Positions 18,642 to 28,113 of a stretch of 64,000 bases of DNA are shown piece after piece. Positions within the stretch are counted from its first letter, which is position 1. The number at the start of each line of letters is the position of its first letter. The notes beneath the pieces are model-generated. The model worked only from the letters and a program-made list of their open reading frames with translations. It was not told where the DNA came from and made no database searches. Origin of the DNA: Methylomarinovum caldicuralii (GTDB lineage: Bacteria > Pseudomonadota > Gammaproteobacteria > Methylococcales > Methylothermaceae); NCBI RefSeq assembly GCF_033126985.1, contig NZ_AP024714.1, positions 2,310,990-2,374,989 on the forward strand, given 5' to 3'. A program made the translations under genes and the position numbers.

Positions 18642-19849
18642 GCGTTGTCCTCCTCGACCGCCTGGTAGAGCCGGTCGAGAAAATCGGGCAAGGCGCTCAC
18701 CACCCGGTTCCAGCTGGGGATGAAGGGGGTTTCCATCGGATTTTCCAGAAACTGTTCGCCGGCGAGCCAGATGTGCTGGGCGAACAGTTCCACCATCTGC
18801 TCCTCGGCGTGACGGTCGAAGGCCAGGCCGTTGATGCGAGCTTCGCTGTAGTAGCGGTCGACGAAATCCAGGGCGATGCGGTAGTAGGTGGCCTTGAGGG
18901 CGCGGAAGGTTTCCTGGTGGAGGACGCAGCCCATGGTCGCCAGTTTGCGGTAGAGCGCCTTGCAGATGTCCATGCTCATCTTCGCCAGACCGGCCTCCGG
19001 ATTGTCCTGGGACACCGGCTGGTGCTTGTGATCGTAGGCATCGGCGATCTCCACCTGACAGAAATGGCTGTGGGCGTGGTTGCGGTGGACTTCCGACAGC
19101 ACCCCGATCTCCAGGCCCCAGTCGCTTGGGATGCGGATCTCCCGCACCACGTCCACGCGCATGGAGAACTCCCCCGCCAGGGGATAGCGGAAGCTGTCGA
19201 GGAATTCCAGATAGTCCAGCGGGCCGATGACGGTCTTCAGGGCCCGCACCAGGGGCGTCAGCATCAGGCGGGTGACGCGGCCGTGGATGCGGCCGCCGGC
19301 GACGCGGTAATAATAGCCCTTGCAGAAACGGTAGTTGAGGGCCGGGTTGGCCACCGGATAGAACAGCCGCGCCGGCATCTCGCGGCTGTAGGTGAGAATG
19401 TCGCAATCGTGGAGGGCGATGACGTCGGCCTTGCCGGAGGCGATGACGTAGCCGTAACAGTACCAGACGTTGCGCCCCTTGCCCGGCTCCTGGGGCGCCA
19501 GCCCCTGGGAGGCGAGAAGCCGGTCCAGTTCCCGCAGGCGCGGCCCGTCATGCCACAGGATGCGGTGATGCTGGGGCAGGCGGCCGAAAAATTCCCGGGC
19601 GTGGCGGAACTGGTCCTCGTCGGCCCGGTCGAGACCGATGACGATCTCATTCAGATACGGCACCCGGGCCAGTTCCTCCAGGATCGCCGGCAGCGCCCGC
19701 CCTTCCAGCTCCGAATACAGCGACGGCAGCACCAGCGACATGGGCCGGTGGCGGGAAAAGCGGATCAGCTCCTCCTCCAGCGCCTCCAGCGGCCGGTCCG
19801 ACAGGCGGTGCAGGGTGGTAACGACGCCGTTCTGAAAGAAATCTCCCAT
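18638..19849 (-). CDS. gpgS: GT81-family glucosyl-3-phosphoglycerate synthase-like glycosyltransferase
   Basis: This 403-residue GT-A fold glycosyltransferase has an N-terminal nucleotide-sugar region (LVLPSLYSELEG, VIGLDRADED) and a metal-binding DxD-type motif in ALHDCDILTYSRE. A long helical C-terminal half contains SDWGLEIGVLSEVHRN. This pattern fits GpgS-type enzymes that make glucosyl-3-phosphoglycerate, the precursor of the compatible solute glucosylglycerate. No GpgP phosphatase gene is nearby. It could instead be a mannosyl-3-phosphoglycerate synthase-like enzyme. Confidence 0.8.
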   Translation of the reverse strand: MGDFFQNGVVTTLHRLSDRPLEALEEELIRFSRHRPMSLVLPSLYSELEGRALPAILEELARVPYLNEIVIGLDRADEDQFRHAREFFGRLPQHHRILWHDGPRLRELDRLLASQGLAPQEPGKGRNVWYCYGYVIASGKADVIALHDCDILTYSREMPARLFYPVANPALNYRFCKGYYYRVAGGRIHGRVTRLMLTPLVRALKTVIGPLDYLEFLDSFRYPLAGEFSMRVDVVREIRIPSDWGLEIGVLSEVHRNHAHSHFCQVEIADAYDHKHQPVSQDNPEAGLAKMSMDICKALYRKLATMGCVLHQETFRALKATYYRIALDFVDRYYSEARINGLAFDRHAEEQMVELFAQHIWLAGEQFLENPMETPFIPSWNRVVSALPDFLDRLYQAVEEDNA

Positions 19850-19876
19850 TCAGTCCTCCGTTGCATTTACAGCCGG

Positions 19877-20440
19877 TCACAACACGTCTTCATACAGCTC
19901 GCCCACGCCGATGGTCAGTTCCAGGGCGGCCAGCGGGATCTCCCCGTCGTCGGCGTCGTAGCCGTGCAGCAGCCAGTCGTCGCCGAAACGGCGATAGACA
20001 TCCACCGCGATGCGATTCGGATCGATGAGCCAGTATTCCTGCAGACTGGGCGACTGGCGGTAGCAATGGAACTTGCGGCCGCGGTCGAAAAGCTCGGTGG
20101 AAGGGGAGACCACCTCGGCGACGAACAGGGCGTGGCGCTTGTAGAGGCGCTCGTCGCGGTCGCGCCGGTCGCAGGTGACGAAGACGTCGGGATAGAAGAA
20201 AGCATCGGCGGCATCGATGCGCAGTTTCATGTCCGCCATGAAGGTGCGGCAGGGGGTGCCGCGCAATTTCGCCTTCAGGAAACTGGCCAGATTCAAGGCC
20301 ACGAGATTGTGGCGGTCAGTGCCGCCCACCATGGCCCAGATCTCGCCGGCCAGGTATTCGTGCTTGATCTCGAAGCTTTTCTGCTCGAAGTCGAGGTATT
20401 CCTCAACCGTGGGCCTGGATGCTTGCTTGACCGCGGTCAT
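19877..20440 (-). CDS. Uma2 family (DUF820) putative endonuclease
   Basis: This 187-residue protein has the Uma2/DUF820 pattern: an N-terminal TVEEYLDFE...EYLAGEI, then the PD-(D/E)XK-type core with [19 protein letters not shown] and LQEYWLIDP. The fold is a restriction-endonuclease-like nuclease, but the biological role of the family is unknown. Such genes are abundant in cyanobacteria and scattered elsewhere, often in mobile contexts. Its first 38 bases overlap the 3' end of uvrA on the same strand. Confidence 0.85.
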   Translation of the reverse strand: MTAVKQASRPTVEEYLDFEQKSFEIKHEYLAGEIWAMVGGTDRHNLVALNLASFLKAKLRGTPCRTFMADMKLRIDAADAFFYPDVFVTCDRRDRDERLYKRHALFVAEVVSPSTELFDRGRKFHCYRQSPSLQEYWLIDPNRIAVDVYRRFGDDWLLHGYDADDGEIPLAALELTIGVGELYEDVL

Positions 20441-23282
20441 CGCACCCCTCCGCAGACGTTTGCCGCCATTCTAACAGTTTGGGACGGAGAAAACGGCCGG
20501 TATGGGAAGCCGGGTTTTCCGCCACCTGCCACGGCGTTCCGGCGGCGATCACCCGGCCGCCCCCGGCCCCGCCCTCCGGCCCCAGATCGACGATCCAGTC
20601 GGCGGTCTTGATGACATCGAGGTTGTGCTCGATGACGATCACGGTATTGCCCTGGTCGCGCAGGCGGTGCAGCACCGCGAGGAGCTGGCGGATGTCGTGG
20701 AAATGCAGGCCGGTGGTGGGCTCGTCGAGGATGTAGAGGGTGCGGCCGGTGTCGCGCTTGGACAGCTCGCGCGCCAGCTTGACCCGCTGGGCCTCGCCGC
20801 CGGAGAGGGTGACGGCGTTCTGCCCCAGGGTGAGGTAACCCAGCCCCACGTCCATCAGCGTTTGAAGCTTGCGAGCAATGACCGGCACCGCGTCGAAGAA
20901 GTCCAGCGCCTCCTCCACGGTCATTTCCAGGACCTCGTGGATGGTCTTGCCCTTGTAGCGGATCTCCAGGGTTTCGCGGTTGTAGCGCTTCCCCTTGCAG
21001 ACGTCGCAGTGGACGTAGATGTCCGGCAGGAAGTGCATCTCCACCTTGATGACGCCGTCCCCCTTGCAGGCCTCGCAGCGTCCGCCCCTGACGTTGAAAC
21101 TGAAGCGCCCCGGGGTGTAACCGCGGGCGCGGGCTTCGGGGGTGGCGGCGAACAACTCGCGGATGGGGGTGAAAAGGCCGGTGTAGGTGGCCGGATTGGA
21201 ACGGGGCGTGCGGCCGATGGGACTCTGGTCGATGTCCACCACCTTGTCCAGATGCTCGAGGCCGTCGATGCCGTCGCAGGGCGCCGGGGTCAGGTCGGCG
21301 CCGTTGAGGCGGCGGGCCGCCGCCGGATACAGGGTGTCGTTGACCAGCGTGGACTTGCCGGAACCGGAAACGCCGGTGACGCAGGTGAACAGGCCCACGG
21401 GGAAGGCCACGTCGATGCCCTGGAGATTGTTGCCGCGGGCGCCGCGCACCACCAGCTGGCGCCTGGGGTCGGGAGGGGTCAGGGAATGCGGCACCTCGAT
21501 GCGTTCGGCCCCGCTCAGATAGCGGCCGGTGAGGGACTCGGGCACGGCGCAGACGGCCTCGGGCGGGCCTTCCGCCACCACCCGCCCCCCGTGAGCCCCG
21601 GCGCCGGGGCCGATGTCCACCACGTGATCGGCGGCGCGGATGGCGTCCTCGTCGTGCTCCACCACGATCACGGTATTGCCCAGATCGCGCAGCTGGATCA
21701 GGGTGTCGAGCAGGCGCTGGTTGTCGCGCTGGTGCAGACCAATGGAAGGCTCGTCGAGGACGTACATCACCCCCACCAAACCGGCGCCGATCTGGCTCGC
21801 CAGGCGGATGCGCTGGGCCTCACCGCCGGAGAGGGTGTCGGCACTGCGGTCGAGACTCAGATAGTCGAGGCCGACGTTGACCAGGAACGACAGGCGGGTG
21901 CGGATCTCCTGGACGATCTTCTCCGCCACCCGACCGCGGCGGCCGGGCAGGCGCAGAGCCTCGAAGAAGGCCAGACAGTCACGGATCGACAGGGCAGTCA
22001 GCTGCGGCAGGCTGCGGTCGGCGACGAAGACGTGGCGCGCCGCCAACCCCAGCCGGGCGCCGCCGCACTCGGGACAGGGCCGTGAGGCCAGATACCTGGC
22101 CAGCTCCTCGCGTACCACGTTGGAATCGGTTTCCCGGTAGCGCCGTTCCATGATCGGGATCACCCCCTCGAAGGGATGGCGCTTGACCTTGCCGCGGCTG
22201 CCGAAGTAGCGGAATTCGATCACCTCCCCGCCGCTGCCGTAGAGAATCACCCGGCGCACGGCCTCGGGCAACTGCTCGAACGGCGCTTCCAGATCGAAGC
22301 CGTAGTGGGCCGCTAGGGAGCGCAACAGGGCGAAGTAGAAGGCGTTACGCCGGTCCCAGCCGCGGATCGCCCCCGCGGCCAGGCTCAGCCTGGGATTGGG
22401 GACGATCTTGTCGGGATCAAAATAGGGCTGCATCCCGAGACCGTCACAGGCCGGACACGCCCCCTTGGGATTGTTGAAGGAGAAGATGCGCGGTTCCAGT
22501 TCCTCCAGGGCGTAACCGCATTCGGGACAGGCGTACTGGTCGGAGAAGGTCAGCACCCGGGAGGGATCGTCCATGCTCACCACGGTAACGATGCCGCCGG
22601 TGAGCTTGAGGGCGGTTTCCAGGGACTCGGCCAGCCGCGGGCCCAGATCGGCGCGGATGCGGAAACGGTCCACCACCACCTCGATGGTGTGCTTTTTGCG
22701 CAGATCCAGCCGGGGCGGGTCGTCCAGGTCGTAGATCTCACCGTCGATGCGGGCACGGATGAACCCCTGGCCGCGCAGCTCCTCCAGCAACTGCACGTAT
22801 TCCCCCTTGCGCCCGCGCACCACCGGCGCCAGCAGCATCCAGCGGCTTCCCGCCTCCAGGGCGAGGATGGCGTCCACCATCTGGCTGACGGTCTGGGCCT
22901 CCAGGGGGATGCCGTGTTCGGGGCAGCGGGGGGTTCCGGCGCGGGCGAACAGCAGCCGCAGGTAATCGTAGATTTCCGTCACCGTGCCCACGGTGGAACG
23001 GGGGTTGTGGGAGGTGGATTTCTGCTCGATGGAGATCGCCGGACTCAGCCCCTCGATGTGATCCACATCGGGCTTTTCCATCATCGACAGAAACTGGCGC
23101 GCGTAGGCCGACAGCGACTCCACGTAACGGCGCTGACCCTCGGCGTAGAGGGTGTCGAAGGCCAGGGACGACTTGCCCGAGCCGGACAGCCCGGTGATGA
23201 CGATCAGCTTGTCGCGCGGCAGATCCAGATCGATGTTCCTGAGGTTGTGGGTGCGGGCCCCACGGATACGGATGTGATCCAT
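20403..23282 (-). CDS. uvrA: Excinuclease ABC subunit A
   Basis: UvrA is the damage-sensing ATPase of nucleotide excision repair. The 959-residue protein has both ABC modules: Walker A GLSGSGKS near 32 and GVSGSGKST near 640, with LSGGEAQR signatures in each half. Zinc-finger cysteines are present (CPECGY...CPACDG and CEACKG...CDVCKG). The C-terminus extends about 20 residues past the usual end and overlaps the Uma2 gene by 38 bp, probably because the native stop was lost when the downstream region changed. Confidence 0.97.
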   Translation of the reverse strand: MDHIRIRGARTHNLRNIDLDLPRDKLIVITGLSGSGKSSLAFDTLYAEGQRRYVESLSAYARQFLSMMEKPDVDHIEGLSPAISIEQKSTSHNPRSTVGTVTEIYDYLRLLFARAGTPRCPEHGIPLEAQTVSQMVDAILALEAGSRWMLLAPVVRGRKGEYVQLLEELRGQGFIRARIDGEIYDLDDPPRLDLRKKHTIEVVVDRFRIRADLGPRLAESLETALKLTGGIVTVVSMDDPSRVLTFSDQYACPECGYALEELEPRIFSFNNPKGACPACDGLGMQPYFDPDKIVPNPRLSLAAGAIRGWDRRNAFYFALLRSLAAHYGFDLEAPFEQLPEAVRRVILYGSGGEVIEFRYFGSRGKVKRHPFEGVIPIMERRYRETDSNVVREELARYLASRPCPECGGARLGLAARHVFVADRSLPQLTALSIRDCLAFFEALRLPGRRGRVAEKIVQEIRTRLSFLVNVGLDYLSLDRSADTLSGGEAQRIRLASQIGAGLVGVMYVLDEPSIGLHQRDNQRLLDTLIQLRDLGNTVIVVEHDEDAIRAADHVVDIGPGAGAHGGRVVAEGPPEAVCAVPESLTGRYLSGAERIEVPHSLTPPDPRRQLVVRGARGNNLQGIDVAFPVGLFTCVTGVSGSGKSTLVNDTLYPAAARRLNGADLTPAPCDGIDGLEHLDKVVDIDQSPIGRTPRSNPATYTGLFTPIRELFAATPEARARGYTPGRFSFNVRGGRCEACKGDGVIKVEMHFLPDIYVHCDVCKGKRYNRETLEIRYKGKTIHEVLEMTVEEALDFFDAVPVIARKLQTLMDVGLGYLTLGQNAVTLSGGEAQRVKLARELSKRDTGRTLYILDEPTTGLHFHDIRQLLAVLHRLRDQGNTVIVIEHNLDVIKTADWIVDLGPEGGAGGGRVIAAGTPWQVAENPASHTGRFLRPKLLEWRQTSAEGCDDRGQASIQAHG

Positions 23283-23288
23283 CGCCGG

Positions 23289-23894
23289 TCAGAGCATCTC
23301 CATGGGCATGAGCAGCTCGTAAAGGATATGCACCCCGATCCCGGCCACCCCGGCGCCGAGGTAGCGAAGCCACTGATCCCCGGAAGGCAGGGGCTCGGCG
23401 GCCAGACCGATGGCGACCCCGGTCAGGTGCATGGCGACGGTGCCGGTGACAAAGCCGAGGGTGAACCAGACCGGTTCGGCCACTTCCGGCATCTCGGTGC
23501 CGTGGGCATGGCCGTGAAAGATGCCGAAAAAGCCGGCCAGCCCCAGCCCCACCGCCACGGGGATGTGACCGTGGGCCGCCAGGGCGATGCCGAGCAGAAT
23601 CACCGACATCGTGATGCCCAGCTCCACGAACGGCCAGTAAATCCCCAGAATGCCCAGGACCCCGCCCAGAATCATGCAGCTGACGAAAGCCGCTGGCACC
23701 AGCCAGATCGCCCGCCCGCCGAGCTGGGCGCTGAGAATGCCGACGCTGACCATCGCCAGCAGATGGTCCAGCCCCAGAATCGGGTGCAGCAGTCCCGAGG
23801 TGAAGCCGCTGCCGCTGACGGCATGGGCCTCGGCCAGCCCCGGCAGCCACAACAGGCAGACGATCGCGGTACGCAGCAAATCCCGTTTCAACAC
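23289..23894 (-). CDS. HupE/UreJ-family membrane protein
   Basis: I choose the GTG at 23894 because AGGAGG lies 7 bp upstream and the result is a clean signal peptide ending AEAHAVSG. The ATG at 23924 would add 10 charged residues. The roughly 201-residue protein has about six hydrophobic segments and the HupE/UreJ signature HPILGLDHLLAM and GIFHGHAHGTEMP. HupE proteins are thought to import nickel or cobalt for hydrogenase or urease. No nickel enzyme is in view. It follows uvrA by 6 bp on the same strand. Confidence 0.85.
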   Translation of the reverse strand: MLKRDLLRTAIVCLLWLPGLAEAHAVSGSGFTSGLLHPILGLDHLLAMVSVGILSAQLGGRAIWLVPAAFVSCMILGGVLGILGIYWPFVELGITMSVILLGIALAAHGHIPVAVGLGLAGFFGIFHGHAHGTEMPEVAEPVWFTLGFVTGTVAMHLTGVAIGLAAEPLPSGDQWLRYLGAGVAGIGVHILYELLMPMEML

Positions 23895-24000
23895 AACCCG
23901 TCCTCCTACATCGAAATCGATCATTCTAACAAGACTGTCCCGGACCGGTGCCGTTCCCCTTCTGTTAAAATGACGTAATCCATCCACCAGCTGAACACCC

Positions 24001-25392
24001 ATGACAAGAACCGAAAAACGCGCCGCCGTCGGTCTGGCGCTGATTTTCGCCCTGCGGATGCTGGGGCTGTTCATGATCCTGCCGGTGTTCGCCCTGTTTG
24101 CCGGCGAGCTGGAAGGCGCCACCCCCAAACTGGTGGGGCTGGCCATCGGCGCCTACGGCTTCACCCAGGCGCTGCTGCAGATTCCTTTCGGGCTGCTGTC
24201 GGACCGCATCGGCCGCAAGACCGTGATCGCCGCCGGCCTGCTGCTGTTCGCCGCCGGCAGCGTGGTGGCCGCCGCGGCCCACGACATCTGGCAGGTGATC
24301 GCCGGCCGCGCCCTCCAGGGCAGCGGCGCCATCGCCGCGGCGATCATGGCGCTGGCCGCGGACCTGACCCGGGAGGAACAGCGCACCAAGGTCATGGCCA
24401 TGATCGGCATGAGCATCGGCCTGGCCTTTGCGGCGTCGATGGTGGCCGGCCCGGTGGTGGGGCACTGGCTGGGATTGTCCGGTCTGTTCTGGACCACCGC
24501 CGCGCTCGCTGTGCTGGGGCTGATCATTCTGGTCACCGTGGTGCCGACACCGGCGGTGGTGCGCTTCCACCGCGATGCCGAGGTCCAGCCGGCCCGCTTC
24601 ACCAGCGTGCTCACCAACGCCGACCTGCTACGGCTGGATTTCGGCATCCTGTGTCTGCACGCCATACTCACCGCCACCTTCATCGCCGTACCGCTGGCTC
24701 TGAAACAGTACGCCGGCCTGCCGCCGCTGCGCCACAGTTATGTCTATCTGCCGGTGATGGCGGCGTCCATCCTGCTGATGGTGCCGCTGGTGATCGCGGC
24801 GGAAAAGCGCCGCAAGATGAAGGCGGTGTTCCTGACCGCCATCGGCCTCATCGCCCTGGCCCAGCTCGGCCTGCTGCGCTACCACACCGAATTGGCCGGC
24901 ATCGTCGCCGGGCTGCTGGTGTTCTTCACCGGCTTCAACCTGCTGGAGGCGCTGCTGCCGTCGCTGATCTCCAAGACCGCGCCGGTGGATCTCAAGGGCA
25001 CCGCCATGGGAGTGTATTCCAGCAGCCAGTTCTTCGGCGCCTTCCTCGGCGGCGCCCTGGGCGGCTGGGTCCACGAACATTACGGACTGGCGGCGGTGTT
25101 CGCCGCCTGTGCCGCCCTGGCGGGCCTGTGGGGCCTGGTCGCCCTGGGGATGAAGCCACCCCGGCCGGTGAGCAGTCTATTGCTGCACGTCGAGGTGAGC
25201 GACCGGCGCCAGGCGCAGCAACTGGCCCACAAACTGCGCAAGCTGCCCGGCGTTGTCGAGGCGGTGGTGGTCCCGGAAGAAGGGGTCGCCTATCTGAAGA
25301 TCGACAAACAGCGGGTGAACCGCGAGCGCCTGGAAGCCCTGGTCGCCCGCTTCGCCCCGCCCTCCCCTGAACCTCAACCGATGGAGAGTTGA
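24001..25392 (+). CDS. YajR-like MFS exporter with C-terminal YAM domain
   Basis: This 463-residue protein has 12 predicted membrane segments of the drug:H+ antiporter type (FALRMLGLFMILPVFALFA in helix 1 and the motif-A loop GLLSDRIGRK). A soluble ferredoxin-like domain (about 395-455, LLLHVEVSDRRQAQQLAH to RLEALVARF) follows. That C-terminal YAM domain is the mark of YajR. The natural substrate is unknown. The gene is divergent from the hupE-like gene and is followed by ssb after 3 bp, so it may be co-transcribed with it. Confidence 0.9.
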   Translation: MTRTEKRAAVGLALIFALRMLGLFMILPVFALFAGELEGATPKLVGLAIGAYGFTQALLQIPFGLLSDRIGRKTVIAAGLLLFAAGSVVAAAAHDIWQVIAGRALQGSGAIAAAIMALAADLTREEQRTKVMAMIGMSIGLAFAASMVAGPVVGHWLGLSGLFWTTAALAVLGLIILVTVVPTPAVVRFHRDAEVQPARFTSVLTNADLLRLDFGILCLHAILTATFIAVPLALKQYAGLPPLRHSYVYLPVMAASILLMVPLVIAAEKRRKMKAVFLTAIGLIALAQLGLLRYHTELAGIVAGLLVFFTGFNLLEALLPSLISKTAPVDLKGTAMGVYSSSQFFGAFLGGALGGWVHEHYGLAAVFAACAALAGLWGLVALGMKPPRPVSSLLLHVEVSDRRQAQQLAHKLRKLPGVVEAVVVPEEGVAYLKIDKQRVNRERLEALVARFAPPSPEPQPMES

Positions 25393-25395
25393 ACC

Positions 25396-25884
25396 ATGGC
25401 CTCAAGAGGCGTCAATAAAGTCATCCTGCTCGGCAACCTGGGCGCCGATCCGGAAACCCGCTACATGCCCAGCGGCGATGCGGTCACCACCCTGCGCGTC
25501 GCCACCAGCGAGACCTGGAAGGACAAACAGACCGGCCAGCAGCAGGAACGCACCGAGTGGCACCGGGTGGTGCTGTTCGGCCGCCTGGCGGAGATCGCCG
25601 CCGAATACCTCAAGAAGGGCCGCCAGGTCTATATCGAGGGCCAGCTGCGCACCCGCAAGTGGCAGGGCCAGGACGGCCAGGACCGCTACACCACCGAAAT
25701 CGTCGCCCGCGAGATGCAGTTGCTCGGCGGCCGCGGCGGCGACACCGGCAGCGCCCCGTTCGCCGCGGACGAACCCGCCCAGACCACCCCGCGTCCCCAG
25801 GCCCCGCAGCGGCCGGCGGCGCAACCGGCCCCGAGCGCCCCGCCCCTGGACGACAGCTTCGAGGACGACGACATTCCGTTCTAA
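25396..25884 (+). CDS. ssb: Single-stranded DNA-binding protein
   Basis: SSB coats single-stranded DNA and recruits repair and replication proteins. The 162-residue protein begins [20 protein letters not shown], has an OB-fold over about 1-110, a Pro/Ala/Gln-rich linker and the conserved acidic tip DDDIPF that binds partners. The uvrA-mfs-ssb arrangement is common in gammaproteobacteria. Confidence 0.97.
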   Translation: MASRGVNKVILLGNLGADPETRYMPSGDAVTTLRVATSETWKDKQTGQQQERTEWHRVVLFGRLAEIAAEYLKKGRQVYIEGQLRTRKWQGQDGQDRYTTEIVAREMQLLGGRGGDTGSAPFAADEPAQTTPRPQAPQRPAAQPAPSAPPLDDSFEDDDIPF

Positions 25885-25885
25885 A

Positions 25886-26102
25886 ATGGACCCGGAACGA
25901 CGGGCCAGAGAGGCCATCGACCGCCTCCTGTGCCAAAGCGGCTGGCAGGTTGTGGATGCAGCCAACGCCAACATCCACGCCTGCCGCGGCGTCGCCATCC
26001 GGGAGTTTCCGCTCAAATCCGGCCACGGCTTCGCGGATTACCTGCTGTACGTCGACGGCAAGGCCGCCGGCGTCATCGAGGCGAAGAAAGCGGGGGTCAC
26101 CC
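25886..26102 (+). pseudogene. N-terminal fragment of a type I restriction (HsdR-like) protein
   Basis: It starts 2 bp after ssb with MDPERRAREAIDRLL. It continues with a restriction-endonuclease-like core (GVAIREFPLKSGHGFADYLLY, then GVIEAKKAG), the D...ExK nuclease signature found at the N-terminus of HsdR subunits. About 72 residues remain before the left end of an ISAs1-family element. Read-through into the element reaches a stop at 26143. The helicase core is gone, and a 14-codon tail remains on the far side of the element. Confidence 0.8.
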
Positions 26103-26119
26103 CAGGGCAATCGCATGAA
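26103..26119. repeat. ISAs1-element inverted repeat, left
   Basis: This is the 17-base terminal repeat CAGGGCAATCGCATGAA. It is a perfect inverted match to 27348-27364. Confidence 0.88.
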
Positions 26120-26121
26120 CG

Positions 26122-27258
26122 CTACGTCCATCCAAGCAACTGAGCCCGATAATGGTCACTGGAGGCGGCCAGGAGCCGTCTTGCCTTGATACCCCCGCGG
26201 CGTTTGGTGGAGTCGAGGCGAAAGAGATTGAGCACCATCTGTTTGAGCAGCGCCAGGTTATGAGCCGCATGTCGGGTTCGAAGGCGCATCTGATCATCGT
26301 TGAATACGACATCCATACACCAGTGAAGCGGGTTCTCCACCGCCCAATGCTGGCGCACCGCCGAGGCCAGCCGTTCGGCATCGGCCGGCAGGCTGCTGAT
26401 GTAGAAACGCCGTTCCCGGGTGGTTTTGCCGGCGACGGTGCGTTCGGACTCGACCACGGCAAAGCAGGCCAGATCCGGCCAGCGCTGGGGCCGGTCCAGG
26501 CTGTCGAGCTGGTCGAACACATAGCAGCGGCGCACTTCCAGGCGACCATGCGCCTTGTCGACCGTCTCGCATTGCTGATGCGGGGTTTTGTCCGGCGCGT
26601 CCTGGAAGGCCTGGAAGAAATCCCGGATCGATTCGGCCAGACCTTTCTGGTTGTCCTTGACCGCCAGCACATAGTCGGCCCCCCGGTCACGGATGGCCTT
26701 GGCAATCTTGGGATCGGTCCCCATGGCATCGAGGGTCACCACGCATCCTTTCAAGGCCAGGGTCTCCAGCAGGGCGGGAATGGCCGTCTTCTCGTTGGAT
26801 TTGTCGGCCACCGCCTCTTGACCGACCACCAACCGGTACTGAGCCGCAAAGGCACTGACCAGATGCAGGGGATCCTGCCCCTTGGACCGGCTACGCCGAC
26901 TGGTCTTGCCGTCGATGGCGATCACCTGACCTTCCAATGCCGGAACCACGCTCACCGCCCAGCGCTGGAAGGCCGATCCGAACGCTTCCGGATCGATCAT
27001 CGCCAAAATCCTCCCTAGGGTGTCGTGGGACGGAATCCCATGCGGCAAGGGCACGTATCGACGCAGCCAATCCAGCTTCTCTTTGCCCCAAAGTTCAATC
27101 TCCACCAACGTATCGGCACCGCAGATCACCGCGCACACCACAACCACCAGCACTTCCACCAGATCGTAGGTTACCTTCGATGATTGTCGCGGGTCCGGAA
27201 TCGATACGAACACCCCGCTCAGCGCCAGGGGCTTTTCCAACATTTGTGCCTCCCACAA
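26122..27258 (-). CDS. ISAs1 family transposase
   Basis: This 378-residue DDE transposase has the ISAs1 layout. The N-terminal DUF4372-like region has the pattern FVSIPDPRQSSKVTYDLVEV. The first catalytic Asp lies in AIDGKTSRRS and a further Asp in VTLDAMGTDPKIAKAI. The C-terminal HWAVENPLHWCMDVVFNDDQ carries the Glu. The frame is open from start to stop at normal length, so the element could still be active. Confidence 0.93.
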   Translation of the reverse strand: MWEAQMLEKPLALSGVFVSIPDPRQSSKVTYDLVEVLVVVVCAVICGADTLVEIELWGKEKLDWLRRYVPLPHGIPSHDTLGRILAMIDPEAFGSAFQRWAVSVVPALEGQVIAIDGKTSRRSRSKGQDPLHLVSAFAAQYRLVVGQEAVADKSNEKTAIPALLETLALKGCVVTLDAMGTDPKIAKAIRDRGADYVLAVKDNQKGLAESIRDFFQAFQDAPDKTPHQQCETVDKAHGRLEVRRCYVFDQLDSLDRPQRWPDLACFAVVESERTVAGKTTRERRFYISSLPADAERLASAVRQHWAVENPLHWCMDVVFNDDQMRLRTRHAAHNLALLKQMVLNLFRLDSTKRRGGIKARRLLAASSDHYRAQLLGWT

Positions 27259-27347
27259 AAAGCATGCTCCTCAGAGAAGAAGTCTCTAATCTGCAAGTAA
27301 TCTGCTGCAAGTCATCGAATCTTAAACCATCATCTTCGTGGGGTATA

Positions 27348-27364
27348 TTCATGCGATTGCCCTG
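27348..27364. repeat. ISAs1-element inverted repeat, right
   Basis: This is the 17-base terminal repeat, the reverse complement of 26103-26119. Confidence 0.88.
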
Positions 27365-27408
27365 CGGCGTTGGCGCAGTTTCGGGAACTGGAGGACGAAT
27401 TGCGTTAG
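27365..27408 (+). pseudogene. C-terminal tail of the disrupted HsdR-like gene (tentative)
   Basis: Immediately right of the IS end, one frame on the plus strand reads (A)ALAQFRELEDELR followed by TAG at 27406. The orientation matches the upstream HsdR fragment, and its helical, charged character suits a protein C-terminus. The segment is too short to prove identity. It is offered as the surviving end of the same gene. Confidence 0.4.
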
Positions 27409-27420
27409 GATTCAGACGAG

Positions 27421-28113
27421 ATGGACATTCAGCCAATTCCCGGTTTCACCCATCCGGTCAGCTCCCTCACCCATCTGATCGGCGCCGGGGTTTTCGCCCT
27501 GCTGGCGGTTCCCTTGTGGCGCCGTTGCGGCGGCTGCCGGCTGTGCCGCAGCACCACGGCAGTGTTTTCCTTCACCGTGGTGCTGCTGCTGTCCATGAGC
27601 GGCGTCTATCACCTGCTCGCCACCAAAGGGGCGGCCCACGAGGTGTTCCTGCGCCTCGATCACGCCGCCATCTTCGCCCTCATCGCCGGCAGCTTCACCC
27701 CGCTGCAACCGCTGTTCTTCCGCAGCGGCTGGGGGCGCTGGGGCGTGCTGGTGCTGGTGTGGACGCTGGCCATTGCCGGCATCGTGCTGAAGGTGACCTT
27801 TTTCAACGCCATCCCCGAAGCCCTGGGGCTGAGCCTGTATCTGGGGCTGGGCTGGCTGGGACTGGGATCGGGCATCGCGTTAGGGCGGCGTCACGGCTTC
27901 CGCTTCATCGCGCCGCTGGTGTGGGGCGGGCTGGCCTACACCCTCGGTGCCGTCGCCGACTTCGCCCGCTGGCCGGTGCTGGTTCCGGGCGTGGTCGGCC
28001 CCCACGAGGTCATGCACCTGGGGGTTCTGGGAGGAATCGGCTGTTTCTGGTGGTTCTTCTACAGCCGACTGCCGCAGCGTCAGCCGGAGCGGAAGCCGTT
28101 GGTGATCGGATAG
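27421..28113 (+). CDS. Hemolysin III-family (PAQR-like) membrane protein
   Basis: This 230-residue protein has seven hydrophobic segments and the conserved HlyIII/PAQR positions: SSLTHLIGA near the N-terminus, SGVYHLLA, LRLDHAAIFALIAGSFTP and the C-terminal GPHEVMHLGVL. The conserved Ser, His and Asp residues form a metal site in this superfamily of putative hydrolases. The bacterial role is not settled despite the hemolysin name. It starts 13 bp after the presumed tail of the broken restriction gene. Its 3' end overlaps nadE convergently by 34 bp. Confidence 0.9.
   Translation: MDIQPIPGFTHPVSSLTHLIGAGVFALLAVPLWRRCGGCRLCRSTTAVFSFTVVLLLSMSGVYHLLATKGAAHEVFLRLDHAAIFALIAGSFTPLQPLFFRSGWGRWGVLVLVWTLAIAGIVLKVTFFNAIPEALGLSLYLGLGWLGLGSGIALGRRHGFRFIAPLVWGGLAYTLGAVADFARWPVLVPGVVGPHEVMHLGVLGGIGCFWWFFYSRLPQRQPERKPLVIG

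Larger units (their letters stand above)
26103..27364 (-). mobile_element. ISAs1-family insertion sequence, apparently intact
   Basis: A 1262-bp element is bounded by perfect 17-bp inverted repeats (26103-26119 and 27348-27364, starting CAGGGCAATCGC). It contains one full-length transposase gene. No target-site duplication is visible: the bases flanking the two ends differ. This suggests that a deletion of host sequence accompanied or followed insertion. Confidence 0.88.

Noticed and set aside
22689-23978. A 429-codon frame antisense to uvrA and the hupE-like gene
   Set aside because: His/Gln/Gly-rich composition with no recognisable motif, against two well-supported genes.
26090-26103. Target-site duplication at the ISAs1 ends
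   Set aside because: The bases before the left repeat and after the right repeat do not match over 8-10 bp.
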